The notes beneath the pieces are model-generated. The model searched no databases. It was given only the letters and a program-made list of their open reading frames with translations, and was not told the DNA's origin. Below are positions 8,394 to 16,813 of a DNA stretch of 64,000 nucleotides, one piece after another. Made by a program: the position numbers and the translations under genes. The stretch spans positions 5,337,001-5,401,000 of the forward strand of contig NZ_CP121650.1 in NCBI RefSeq assembly GCF_029714405.1. The letters are read 5' to 3'. This DNA comes from Bradyrhizobium sp. CB82 (GTDB lineage Bacteria > Pseudomonadota > Alphaproteobacteria > Rhizobiales > Xanthobacteraceae). The stretch's first letter is position 1. Each line of letters starts with the position of its first letter.

Positions 8394-10223
8394 TCAGCCC
8401 GTCGGTAAACCTGCCATTTCCAGGCAGCGCGCCCACTGCCGACCCGTCTCGGAATGCGCATTCGGAATGCGTGCGGCATATTTTTCGACCGTCAGCTTCG
8501 GCTCTAGCTGGAGCACCTTGCTCAACGCCGCGCGCGCTTCGTCCATTCGGTTCTGCGAGACAAGGGCAATCGTGAGCACCCGCCAGGTGGACGGATGCAT
8601 GCGATTGAGAGAAAGGGACGAGCGCGCAAGCTTTTCCGCTTCCGCATATTGGTGCGCCGAGAGCTGTGCCGTCGCGCCAAGGGATTCGAAATAGTAGCGC
8701 TGTGGATCGAGCGGAGAGAGCTCCATGGCGCGCCGCGTCGCATCGACAGCAGCAGAGCCTTCCCCCTTGAACGCGTTGACGACGCCGCGATAGAGCCAGC
8801 CCAGCGCGTGGCTCGGATTGGCGTCGACGGCCTGTTCGCAGCGCTTGCGCGCCGTGTCGAGGTCTTTCAACAGGTGGCAGTAAACGAACCCCTCGGTCGC
8901 GAGCGCCAGCGCATCCGACGGATCGCGATCGAGCGCGGCGTGAGTGGCGCTCAGAGCCTCGGCGGCCTCGCGCTTGCGATCCTCGGACCAGCCACGCGTC
9001 ACGCGCAGGATATACCAGTTTGCAAGCCAGGCGCGCGGCGCGGCAATCCGCGCGTGCCTGTTGATGAGCTCGTCCAGCACTTTGCGCGTTTGGAGAAATT
9101 CCTCCTTGTTCGAACGGTGCATCAGCCTGATGCTCCCGAGCAGCAGCGAATAGCTCTCGAGCGTGGGCAACGGCTGGGTCAGGATATGCTCGACCTCCGC
9201 GTCGAACACCGAGAGATGGACTGCCGCGGCGATGCGATGCGCCAAATCGCTCTCCGGCTGCAGCAGGTCGCCGATGTCCCCCTTGAGGCGGTCGGTCCAG
9301 ACGACCTGGTTGGTGCGCGCGGCCGACAGCTCTGCCGTCACGAGGATCCGGCTCGCATCGACCACGTAACTGCCGCTGAGGATATAGGTGGCTCCGAGAT
9401 GCGCCGACACTTCCGCGACATCGCTCACCCGGCCGCGAAACACGTTCGTCGACAGACGCGAGATCACCTTCAGATTCGGCGATCTCGATAGCCGCCAGAT
9501 CACGCTGTCTGCGAGCAGATTCCCAATGTCGAGATGCTCCGGCGCGTTGTTTCGTGCAACAAAGGGAATGACCGCAATCGTCGGTTCCATGGGTGTACCA
9601 TAATCCCGCCGAGCCGTGAGGCTCGGGTGCGGACTTGCCGGACCGACACGGTAGGCGCGGACCGGCTTGTCGAAATGCTTGAGGATACATTCGCCCAAAT
9701 CTTCGCAGATTGCATCCACCCCGTGCGTAAGCTCGTCGCGTGCCGCCGCGCTGCCGACGGTCTCGCCCGGATTTGCGAGGCTTGCCAGGGCGGCCGCCAA
9801 TTGCTCATGAGCGGACGCACTGGCGATCGTTTCGCCGGGACCTGCCAGGGTCGCTAGCCGGGCCGCGAGATTGATGCCACTGCCGTAGATATCGATCCCG
9901 TCGCTCCAGGCGGTGGAGGCGTTGATGCCCGCTCGAAGCTGGAAGTGTTGATCCTCTGGCAGGCCCTCGTTCAGGGCGGCGATGGTCCGATGCATCTCGG
10001 CTGCGCCATGCACGGCGTCCGGCACCGTCTCGAAACGGACCATCATGCCATCGCCGAGGCTCTTGACGAAGATGCCGCCATAGCGCGGCAGGATCTGTTC
10101 GGTGGCGATACGGACAAAGTCGGCCCATCGACGCACGGCAGAGGCCTCGTGCTCGCGCATGAGCCGCACCGACTCCACGAGATCGATCAAGAGGACAACT
10201 GCATCATGTTGCACGAGGCCCAT
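8394..10223 (-). CDS. Class III cyclase domain - TolB-like - TPR regulator
   Basis: A 609-aa protein in three parts. Residues 1-190 form a class III nucleotide cyclase domain with Asp14 in LLIDLVES, Lys54 and Asp58 in VKSLGDGM, and INLAARL. Residues ~215-340 form a TolB/FlgO-like segment (IAVIPFVARN through LSAARTNQVVW). From ~350 onward come TPR-like helices. The combination is common in Bradyrhizobium cyclases of unknown ligand. No membrane segment. It is the first gene of a three-gene minus-strand set with a PAP2-like protein and a subtilase, suggesting it controls or senses on their behalf. GGAGAG precedes the ATG. Confidence 0.85.
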   Translation of the reverse strand: MGLVQHDAVVLLIDLVESVRLMREHEASAVRRWADFVRIATEQILPRYGGIFVKSLGDGMMVRFETVPDAVHGAAEMHRTIAALNEGLPEDQHFQLRAGINASTAWSDGIDIYGSGINLAARLATLAGPGETIASASAHEQLAAALASLANPGETVGSAAARDELTHGVDAICEDLGECILKHFDKPVRAYRVGPASPHPSLTARRDYGTPMEPTIAVIPFVARNNAPEHLDIGNLLADSVIWRLSRSPNLKVISRLSTNVFRGRVSDVAEVSAHLGATYILSGSYVVDASRILVTAELSAARTNQVVWTDRLKGDIGDLLQPESDLAHRIAAAVHLSVFDAEVEHILTQPLPTLESYSLLLGSIRLMHRSNKEEFLQTRKVLDELINRHARIAAPRAWLANWYILRVTRGWSEDRKREAAEALSATHAALDRDPSDALALATEGFVYCHLLKDLDTARKRCEQAVDANPSHALGWLYRGVVNAFKGEGSAAVDATRRAMELSPLDPQRYYFESLGATAQLSAHQYAEAEKLARSSLSLNRMHPSTWRVLTIALVSQNRMDEARAALSKVLQLEPKLTVEKYAARIPNAHSETGRQWARCLEMAGLPTG

Positions 10224-10521
10224 GATTGTCTCTCCGAAGCCCGATGACGCCTTTGTCCGGGCTTTCCAGTGAATGGCCTCTCAGTCCGCTCAAGCCCGCC
10301 GGGCTCTGCTGCTCGCTCGACGAGCACCGACGGATTGGGCGGTCGAGTTCATCGAGCGCACCCGGACATCAATAGTGCGCAGGTGAGCAGGCGGTTATGA
10401 AGCAGATCACGATTGGGAAAACATGCGTCAGCCCGTCGCGGACTGGATGGCTCGCAACCAATAGCAGCATTGGCTTCATCTTCTCGCGACGAGCGAAACC
10501 ACGCTGCTCCAGATCACCTGC
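10224..10521. other. Intergenic region, no gene seen
   Basis: About 300 bases between the start of the cyclase-TPR gene and the end of dmeF. It must hold the promoter of the 5.1-10.2 kb cluster, but I see no convincing -35/-10 pair. No open frame looks coding and no strong terminator hairpin is visible. Confidence 0.5.
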
Positions 10522-11493
10522 TTAATGTGGACAGGTCTCGACTTCGACCGTGACATGGCTGAGCCCCTTCAGCCCCGCGAGCCGCTTCTTGTAGACGGCC
10601 GGCTGCTTGGGCTTGTCGGAGACGAGCGAGACCAGCACGGCGCGGTGGCCGGGGCCGACCTGCCAGAGATGCAGGTCGGTGACGCGGTCCTCGCCCACCT
10701 CCATACGGGCGCGGATGACCCTTTCCAGCTTCTCGTCGGCCCTGACGTCGAGCAGCACCGCGCCCGAGGCCTTGATCAGGCCGAACGCCCAGCTCGCGAT
10801 CACCACGCTGCCGATCAGGCCGACGACGGGGTCGGCCCACGCCCATCCCGAATACATGGCGACGACGAGCGCGCCGATCGCCAGCAGCGAGGTCGCGGCA
10901 TCCGCCATGACGTGGATGTAGGCGGCGCGGAGATTGTGGTCGCGATGATGATGAAAACCATCATGATCATGATCATGATGGTGCTCGTGATCGTGTTGCG
11001 CGTGGCCATGGTCGTGGCCGTGATGGTGATGATCATGGCTGTCGCGCAGCAGCCAGACGCTCACCAGATTGACACACAGCCCGAGCACAGCGACCGCGAT
11101 CGCCTCGCCATAGACGATCGGCACCGGCGAGATCAGCCGCAGGACGCTCTCATAGGCGATCTGGACCGCGATCAGGCCCAAGATGATCGCGCTGGAAAAG
11201 GCGGCGAGATCGCCGAACTTGCCGGTGCCGAAGGTGAAATGCGCATTGCCGAGGTGCTGGCGCGCGAAGCGATAGGCGAACGCCGCTATCCCGAGCGCCG
11301 CCGCATGCGTTCCCATATGCCAGCCGTCGGCGAGCAGCGCCATCGAGCCGAACAGCGAGCCGGCGACGATCTCGCCGACCATCATGACCAGCGTCAGCGC
11401 CACGACGAACCAGGTGCGCCGCTCGTTCTCGTCGTGCTTTTCGCCGAGGAACACATGCTCGTGCGTCCATTGCTCGATGGAATGTGAATGCAT
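10522..11493 (-). CDS. dmeF: CDF-family Co2+/Ni2+ efflux transporter DmeF
   Basis: A 323-aa cation diffusion facilitator. The start MHSHSIEQWTHEHVFLG is the typical DmeF N-terminus, with GGAG 9 bases upstream; an ATG 33 bases further out lacks support. Six helices are visible, with metal-site residues in LLADGWHMGTHA (helix II) and HVMAD (helix V). A very His-rich cytoplasmic loop lies at residues ~153-186, followed by a C-terminal cytoplasmic domain. It exports divalent cobalt and nickel by proton exchange in characterised relatives. No dmeR regulator is adjacent. It is divergent from the chromate-resistance genes. Confidence 0.93.
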   Translation of the reverse strand: MHSHSIEQWTHEHVFLGEKHDENERRTWFVVALTLVMMVGEIVAGSLFGSMALLADGWHMGTHAAALGIAAFAYRFARQHLGNAHFTFGTGKFGDLAAFSSAIILGLIAVQIAYESVLRLISPVPIVYGEAIAVAVLGLCVNLVSVWLLRDSHDHHHHGHDHGHAQHDHEHHHDHDHDGFHHHRDHNLRAAYIHVMADAATSLLAIGALVVAMYSGWAWADPVVGLIGSVVIASWAFGLIKASGAVLLDVRADEKLERVIRARMEVGEDRVTDLHLWQVGPGHRAVLVSLVSDKPKQPAVYKKRLAGLKGLSHVTVEVETCPH

Positions 11494-11525
11494 CGGATAG
11501 AGCTCCAGAGAAGGAATCCAGACCA

Positions 11526-11555
11526 AATATAGGCCCCGCCGGCCGAACTTTCCAA
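11526..11555 (-). promoter_or_regulatory. Candidate dmeF promoter
   Basis: On the minus strand, TTGGAA (11550-11555) and TATATT (11526-11531) are separated by 18 bases. The implied start site would give a leader of about 25 bases before the dmeF ATG. Confidence 0.45.
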
Positions 11556-11759
11556 TTTGGAGATCTCACCGGACCATCCAGAGTGCCGGCTTTCCGTGAC
11601 GGCACGACAGAATTTGAAAAACAACCCCATGCAAAGGCGTCGACGGCTGCCGCAGGATGCATTGCTGATTTTACGAAATCATTTGACACGTCGGGCAAAT
11701 CACTGGCAGAATGCCATCATCGGAGCGCGTCGGATGGACAGAGCGGATCGCATCCGCGA

Positions 11760-11788
11760 TTGACAGGCCGGCGCAGTTTCGCTGTAAT
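11760..11788 (+). promoter_or_regulatory. Candidate sigma-70 promoter of the chromate-resistance operon
   Basis: TTGACA at 11760-11765, a 17-base spacer, and TGTAAT at 11783-11788. That is a perfect -35 and a 5/6 -10. The implied leader to the ATG at 11873 is about 78 bases. Confidence 0.6.
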
Positions 11789-11872
11789 ATCCTGCATGGG
11801 GATTTGAGCGATCTCCCCACGAGGCGACACGCCCAAGCATCGCGTCCCGTTCGTTTCTTACGAGGACGCATC

Positions 11873-12691
11873 ATGTCTTCTTTCACGACTATATCTTCTG
11901 ACAAACTGGCGCGGCTGATCGGCACGGCGAATGCCCCTGCCCTGATCGACGTTCGCACCGACGAGGATTTTGCCGCCGACCGGCGACTGATCCCCGGCTC
12001 CATCAAGCTCAGCCATGACAAGGTTCCGGATTGGGGCGCCGACTTCGCCGGCCGCCCCGCGATCGTCACCTGCCTGCGCGGCGAAAAGCTCGCGCAAGGC
12101 ACCGCGGCCTGGCTCCGGCAGCTCGGCGTGCAGGCCGAGACTCTGGAAGGCGGGTTCGAGGGCTGGAAGGCGGCCAAACTGCCGCTCGTGGACACCAGCA
12201 AGCTGCCGAAGCGGGACGCCAGGGGCCGCACCGTCTGGGTGACGCGGGCGCGGCCGAAGGTCGATCGCATCGCCTGTCCCTGGCTGATCCGCCGCTTCGT
12301 CGATCCCGACGCAGTGTTCCTGTACGTCGCGCCGTCCGAAGTCGTCGGCGTCGGCGAACGCTTCGATGCCGCGCCCTTCGACATCGAGAACGTGTTCTGG
12401 AGCCACCGCGGACCGCTCTGCACCTTCGACGTCATGGTCGAGGAGTTCGGGCTATCGACGCCGCCCTTGCAGCGGCTCGCAACGCTGGTGCGCGGCGCTG
12501 ACACCGCACGGCCCGACCTCGCACCGGAAGCCCCGGGCCTGCTCGCGGCCTCGCTCGGCCTGTCGCGGATGTATGATGACGACCTCGCGCAGCTCGATGC
12601 CGGCATGCTGCTCTATGATGCCTTCTACCGCTGGTGCCGTGACGCCACCACCGAGACCCACAACTGGCCGACCAACAAAGTGAAGGCGTGA
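11873..12691 (+). CDS. Rhodanese - ChrB C-terminal domain fusion (chromate resistance)
   Basis: A 272-aa protein. Residues ~10-105 form a rhodanese domain with the active-loop Cys67 in TCLRGEK. From ~118 onward comes the ChrB C-terminal domain, recognised by RTVWVTRARPKVDRIACPWLIRRF and the GPLCTFDVMVEEFGL stretch. ChrB proteins regulate or assist chromate efflux. The fused sulfurtransferase domain suggests a thiol or redox role rather than simple DNA binding, and there is no N-terminal DNA-binding ChrB domain here. Its stop overlaps the chrA start (TGATG), so the two are translationally coupled. Confidence 0.88.
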   Translation: MSSFTTISSDKLARLIGTANAPALIDVRTDEDFAADRRLIPGSIKLSHDKVPDWGADFAGRPAIVTCLRGEKLAQGTAAWLRQLGVQAETLEGGFEGWKAAKLPLVDTSKLPKRDARGRTVWVTRARPKVDRIACPWLIRRFVDPDAVFLYVAPSEVVGVGERFDAAPFDIENVFWSHRGPLCTFDVMVEEFGLSTPPLQRLATLVRGADTARPDLAPEAPGLLAASLGLSRMYDDDLAQLDAGMLLYDAFYRWCRDATTETHNWPTNKVKA

Positions 12692-14076
12692 TGGATACCC
12701 GCAATGCTCAAGCAGAAGCTGATGCCGGTCACGGCATCAGCTTCAACGAAGCCTTTCGCGTCTGGCTCCGGGTCGCCTGCTTAAGCTTCGGCGGCCCCGC
12801 CGGCCAGATCGCGGTGATGCACCGCATCCTGGTCGAGGAGAAGAACTGGATCTCGGAAGGGCGCTTCCTGCATGCGCTGAACTACTGCATGCTGCTTCCG
12901 GGACCGGAGGCACAGCAGCTTGCGACCTATATCGGCTGGCTGATGCACCGCACGGCCGGCGGGCTGATGGCGGGTGGGCTGTTCATCCTGCCCGGCATCA
13001 TCGCCATCATGGGGCTCAGCTACATCTATGCCGCCTTCGGCAATGTCAGCTTCGTCGAGGCGCTGTTCTTCGGTCTGAAGGCCGCCGTTCTCGCCATCGT
13101 GGTCGAGGCCGTGGTGCGCGTCGGCAAGCGCGCGCTGAAGAACCGCATCATGATCGCGCTCGCTGCAATCGCCTTCGTCGCGATCTTCTTCTTTGCGGTC
13201 CCCTTCCCGATCATCATCATCACCGCCGGCATGATCGGCTATCTTGGCGCAAGAAGCAGCCGTCCGGAATTCGCGCCCGCAGGGCACGGCCATGGCAGCA
13301 ACACAGCCGCCATCGACAGCATGCTCGGCGAGGCCGCGCCCGATCATGTCCGTCCCGACACCGCGCGCGCGATCCGAGTCGGCGCGATATGGCTCGCGCT
13401 ATGGCTGGTCCCCGTGATTGCTTTGCTCGTGGCCTTCGGAGAGGCCAACGTGTTCAGCCAGATCGCGCTGTTCTTCTCCAAGATGGCGCTGGTCACCTTC
13501 GGCGGCGCCTACGCAGTGCTCGCCTATGTCGCCCAGCAGGCGGTAGAGCATTATCACTGGCTCAGCGCGCGCGAGATGCTGGACGGCCTCGGCATGGCCG
13601 AGACGACACCCGGCCCCCTGATCATGGTGCTGCAATTCGTGGGCTTCATGGCCGCCTTCCGTGATCCGGGCGGGGTGTCGCCGATGCTCGCCGGCACGCT
13701 CGGGGGTCTGCTCGCGACCTGGGTGACCTTCACACCGTGCTTCCTCTGGATCTTCTTGGGCGCTCCCTATGTCGAGCTCCTGCGCGGCAACAACGGCCTC
13801 GCCGGCGCGCTCAGCGCGATCACCGCCGCCGTCGTCGGTGTGATCCTCAACCTCTCGATCTGGTTCGCGCTCCACACGCTGTTCCGCGAGACCGTACCGG
13901 TGCACGCGTTTCCCCTGTCCTTCGACATGCCGGTGCTGGCAAGCGTCGACATCGCAGCGCTGGTGCTCTCGATCGCGGCCGCGACCGCGATCTTCCGGTT
14001 CAAGCTCGGGATGCTGACGGTGCTGGCGGGATCGTGCGCGGCGGGCGTGGCGCTGCGACTTGCCGGAGTGATCTAA
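12691..14076 (+). CDS. chrA: Chromate transporter ChrA
   Basis: A 461-aa two-domain (long-chain) CHR-family transporter. The N-terminal CHR domain begins FRVWLRVACLSFGGPAGQIAVMHR with MLLPGPEAQQLATYIGW. The second begins ~residue 255 with FFSKMALVTFGGAYAVLAYV and GMAETTPGPLIMVLQFVGF. These are the signature repeats of ChrA, which exports chromate from the cytoplasm. I took the ATG at 12691, which overlaps the TGA of the rhodanese-ChrB gene by one base, over the GTG three bases upstream. Confidence 0.95.
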   Translation: MDTRNAQAEADAGHGISFNEAFRVWLRVACLSFGGPAGQIAVMHRILVEEKNWISEGRFLHALNYCMLLPGPEAQQLATYIGWLMHRTAGGLMAGGLFILPGIIAIMGLSYIYAAFGNVSFVEALFFGLKAAVLAIVVEAVVRVGKRALKNRIMIALAAIAFVAIFFFAVPFPIIIITAGMIGYLGARSSRPEFAPAGHGHGSNTAAIDSMLGEAAPDHVRPDTARAIRVGAIWLALWLVPVIALLVAFGEANVFSQIALFFSKMALVTFGGAYAVLAYVAQQAVEHYHWLSAREMLDGLGMAETTPGPLIMVLQFVGFMAAFRDPGGVSPMLAGTLGGLLATWVTFTPCFLWIFLGAPYVELLRGNNGLAGALSAITAAVVGVILNLSIWFALHTLFRETVPVHAFPLSFDMPVLASVDIAALVLSIAAATAIFRFKLGMLTVLAGSCAAGVALRLAGVI

Positions 14077-14112
14077 AGCGGGATGAGTTGAATCGGTGCG
14101 ATGCCGAGGATT

Positions 14113-14137
14113 CACCTCTCCCCGCGGGGGAGAGGTG
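14113..14137. repeat. Perfect GC-rich palindrome after chrA
   Basis: An 11-base stem (CACCTCTCCCC / GGGGAGAGGTG) with a 3-base loop, 36 bases after the chrA stop. No T-run follows on the plus strand. It resembles a dispersed Bradyrhizobium intergenic palindrome and could also act as a transcript-end stabiliser. A related arrangement is at 54178-54293. Confidence 0.65.
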
Positions 14138-14188
14138 TCCCAATGCGACTGATCGTACTTAATCTCATCACCCTTTAGGGTGCTCCGC

Positions 14189-14539
14189 TCACATCATGCT
14201 TCCGGGCATAAAGCAGCGAATTTCAACCCGTATCAGCCGCTTGAGTTTCCAATAGTAGACGGGCCAAGCCATCGCATGCCCGGCTCGATTCGGCCCAGTG
14301 ATGACCGCCTCGTCGGGAACATCCCACCACTCGCCTGCGATCCGGACGCGGTAGTGGCCGTCCCTGGTTTCCCAATCGACGTCAGACAGCGCAAAGCGGT
14401 CCGCGTCGCTGCAGCATTGCCCCTTGCCGCTACGAAGGCTCTCGTACCACGAGTCGAGCTCGGGATGAGCGGCATCATGGGCGTGAACGTCGACCACCAT
14501 CATCGTGGCGATGGCAACTACCAACAATATCTTGGTCAT
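14189..14539 (-). CDS. Small secreted protein of unknown function (116 aa)
   Basis: A 116-aa protein with a clear signal peptide (MTKILLVVAIATMMVVDVHA, likely cut before HD). The mature part contains DSWYESLRSGKGQCCSDAD and a WETRDGHYRVRIAGEWWDVPDEAV segment with paired Cys. I chose the ATG at 14539 because AAAGGAA precedes it and the signal peptide starts there; an upstream ATG at 14590 would add a non-signal extension. Probably periplasmic. I recognise the style as a rhizobial hypothetical protein, not a characterised family. Base composition is lower in GC than its neighbours. Confidence 0.7.
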   Translation of the reverse strand: MTKILLVVAIATMMVVDVHAHDAAHPELDSWYESLRSGKGQCCSDADRFALSDVDWETRDGHYRVRIAGEWWDVPDEAVITGPNRAGHAMAWPVYYWKLKRLIRVEIRCFMPGSMM

Positions 14540-14889
14540 AGAAAAATTCCTTTGAAAGAAGGAAATTTTCACAACCACAACAGTCCGCAAACAACGTCAG
14601 CTCTGTTCACGCGAGCATCAATGCCCGGTGCGTGATCAGTCAACGCGGCCAAAAGATTTGCCCAATCGGCCCTCACACGCAGGAGCTCAGCATCGCTCCG
14701 GTCGCCTCTCTCGAGGCACACATCAGCGTAGGCGTACGTCGCGGCAGGAGCTGAAAGGTTCAAGCAGCCCCTCTCGTACCGCTTGTAGATGTTAAGCGGA
14801 CATGCAACCCGCTTGGCCGAACGGTCGCGATTCATGAATACATGCAAGACGGGCTCCGCTCGTCAGCAAGCCCGTACGCAAACCGCCGG
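14540..14889. other. Intergenic stretch with a doubtful small open frame
   Basis: About 350 bases without a firm gene. On the minus strand a frame from about 14835 to 14569 could encode an ~88-aa hydrophilic, Cys-containing peptide, but it has no clear ribosome-binding site and no recognised motif. I do not call it a gene. GC content is lower than the flanks. Confidence 0.4.
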
Positions 14890-15314
14890 TCAAGCAGGCG
14901 CGATGGCGATGTAGCGAATGCAGGCCACGACGACAGCAAGCTGGATCGCATTGCCCAGCATGCCACCCCAATGCAATCGCCGCAGCCGGCGCGCGGAATC
15001 GGCGTCGCCCGGATCTTGCTCACTGATCTGTGCGTCCATCTGCCGCAGGAACCAGCGGCGCGAGGAGACTGCGAAAGCCGTGATCAAGGCGATGCCCGTG
15101 GCCAGGACCGCGCGGCCCTCCACGGCAATGGCAATCGTCCCTACGGCACTGGCAACCGCCACTGTCAGGAAATAGCCGTTGAACATGGCGCGGAGCAGCA
15201 ACGCGACGGTCGGACGTCCAGCTTCACCAGCAGAAAGGCGGGCGCTGCCAGCAGCAGATAAAACATCGGAAGCAGCAGGATGATCGCGGCGAACAGGGCG
15301 ACGTTGTCTGGCAT
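14890..15314 (-). pseudogene. Small multi-helix membrane protein, frameshifted
   Basis: From ATG 15314, with a GAGGGGGG ribosome-binding site, the frame gives MPDNVALFAAIILLLPMFY and a second hydrophobic stretch ending LLVKLDV. Then it goes out of phase. The neighbouring frame carries on with TVALLLRAMFNGYFLTVAVAS, more helices, and a tail ending IRYIAIAPA at 14890. Adding one G on the plus strand near 15212 would join them into a 141-aa protein with about four helices. Either a pseudogene or a one-base sequence error. Function unknown. Confidence 0.6.
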
Positions 15315-15456
15315 CATCCCCCCTCTTTTTTCCGGCAGCGCAGTATCGGCTTCGGCCTGTCACCGGCACCATTGGGCTTTGGTTGGATGCACAACGGCTT
15401 CCGCCTCGGACCCGATCACTACCGGAAACGTTGACAGGGATCATCGATGGCGCGCC

Positions 15457-16767
15457 ATGGAAACACTCTCTGCGTATCTCGACAGAAAGCACCAGGAACT
15501 TGCACTGTTAAATGGTTGCCTTGCGAGGCCCTTGACGCTGCGAACGCCGGTCGCAGTCGTGGAGGTGATCGAACAGAAATTCCGCCTTGCCGCGGCGCTG
15601 AAGGCCGAACACGCCCTGCACGATTGGGCGCGCACGGAAACCGACTGGGCCCATTGGGGGCGGCTGCGCGCCGGTCCATTCGAGTTCAGCTACGATTACC
15701 AGCGCGCCGATCTCGAAGTCCGCGGTCCCCCGTTCTACCACGTCGAGGATGCCGCGAGGTGGGACACCATCTACACGTCGTCAGGCATGGCCGCGACATC
15801 GGCGCTGCTGCTGGGCTCGGCCCGCGTGATGGCGAAAGCGGACATCCTGGTCCTGCCCGGCTCCTACGGCGAGACCATCGAGCTGATCGAACGCCATGCC
15901 CGACATCTGCGTCTCGTGGCGGTCAACCACGCACCCGGTGAACTTGCGGTTCGCACGGACCGGCCGAGAATTCTTCTCTTCGACTCCTGTGCGCCGGCCG
16001 CCGCCTTCGAGGCGACACTGCGTCGCGAAGCGAGTGGGCTCGATCTCATCGTCTTCGACACGACGTGCTTCTCGATCGGCTCGGGACGGATCCGCCGCCT
16101 GCTGGGCTGGGCTTGCCGCCAGCAAGTTCCCGTCGTCCTCGTGCGCAGCCATACCAAGCTCGATTCCCTCGGCCTCGAATATGGCCGCCTCGGCTCTGCG
16201 TCATTCGTGGGCCTCGACCATCGCGTGAGCGTGCAGGGGCGGCAACTGCTGGCCGATCTGAAGAAGGAAATGCGTGATGCGGTACGGCTGTTCGGCGGCG
16301 CGGCCCTGCCGGCGCATTTTCCGCCCTATGTCGGGACGAAAGCCTACCGCGTGCTGACCGACCGGCGCGTCGCGGCCATCCTGCGTAACGGCCGGCGAAC
16401 CGCCCGTCATTTTGCAGCGACCCTTCCGGGCTCATCGGCGGAGCTGCACTTCGCCCACGGGCTCTATGTCACGCTGGCACCAAAGCGCAGCATGGACGAG
16501 CACCACGCCCGACAGATCGCCGTGGATCTATCGGACGACCTCGGCAGGGCCGGATTGCCGCTTCGCCACGCTGGAAGCTTCGGCTTCGATTTTGGTGCGA
16601 CAGAGTGGTTCCATGACACGACCTGCGATCGCTATGTCGTCAGGATCGCCGTGCCGGATCTGCCGACGCCGTTATGGGACGAGGTCGCCCATGCGGTGGC
16701 GCACTGGTGGTCGTCGCATGAGCAGGACGTCCCCCGGTCCGCCCTGCCGGCCAACGCGTCCGCATAG
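15457..16767 (+). CDS. Orphan PLP-dependent enzyme-fold protein
   Basis: A 436-aa protein that reads like a diverged member of the Cys/Met-metabolism (cystathionine gamma-synthase-like) fold-type I group. It has a phosphate-loop-like TSSGMAATSA at ~107-116, Asp201 in FDTTCF where family members have DNT, and Lys234 in RSHTKLDSLG as the likely PLP lysine. Overall resemblance outside these points is weak and the N-terminal 100 residues are unusual, so the reaction is unknown. Start chosen at METLSAYLDRK; upstream in-frame sequence is antisense to the small membrane gene. A one-helix membrane protein gene follows 46 bases later. Confidence 0.65.
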   Translation: METLSAYLDRKHQELALLNGCLARPLTLRTPVAVVEVIEQKFRLAAALKAEHALHDWARTETDWAHWGRLRAGPFEFSYDYQRADLEVRGPPFYHVEDAARWDTIYTSSGMAATSALLLGSARVMAKADILVLPGSYGETIELIERHARHLRLVAVNHAPGELAVRTDRPRILLFDSCAPAAAFEATLRREASGLDLIVFDTTCFSIGSGRIRRLLGWACRQQVPVVLVRSHTKLDSLGLEYGRLGSASFVGLDHRVSVQGRQLLADLKKEMRDAVRLFGGAALPAHFPPYVGTKAYRVLTDRRVAAILRNGRRTARHFAATLPGSSAELHFAHGLYVTLAPKRSMDEHHARQIAVDLSDDLGRAGLPLRHAGSFGFDFGATEWFHDTTCDRYVVRIAVPDLPTPLWDEVAHAVAHWWSSHEQDVPRSALPANASA

Positions 16768-16813
16768 CTCACGTCTTGCCCCGGACTCCTCCATCGGGGC
16801 GAAAGACGGTAGA

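Larger units (their letters stand above)
11494..11872. other. Divergent promoter region between dmeF and chromate genes
   Basis: A 379-base non-coding stretch. It holds good sigma-70-like elements for both directions, listed separately. A second TTGACA near 11684 has no good -10 partner. No coding frame is credible. Confidence 0.6.

Noticed and set aside
14569..14835. Small open frame on the minus strand upstream of the secreted-protein gene
   Set aside because: No ribosome-binding site, no domain and no signal peptide; kept only as a remark in the gap entry.
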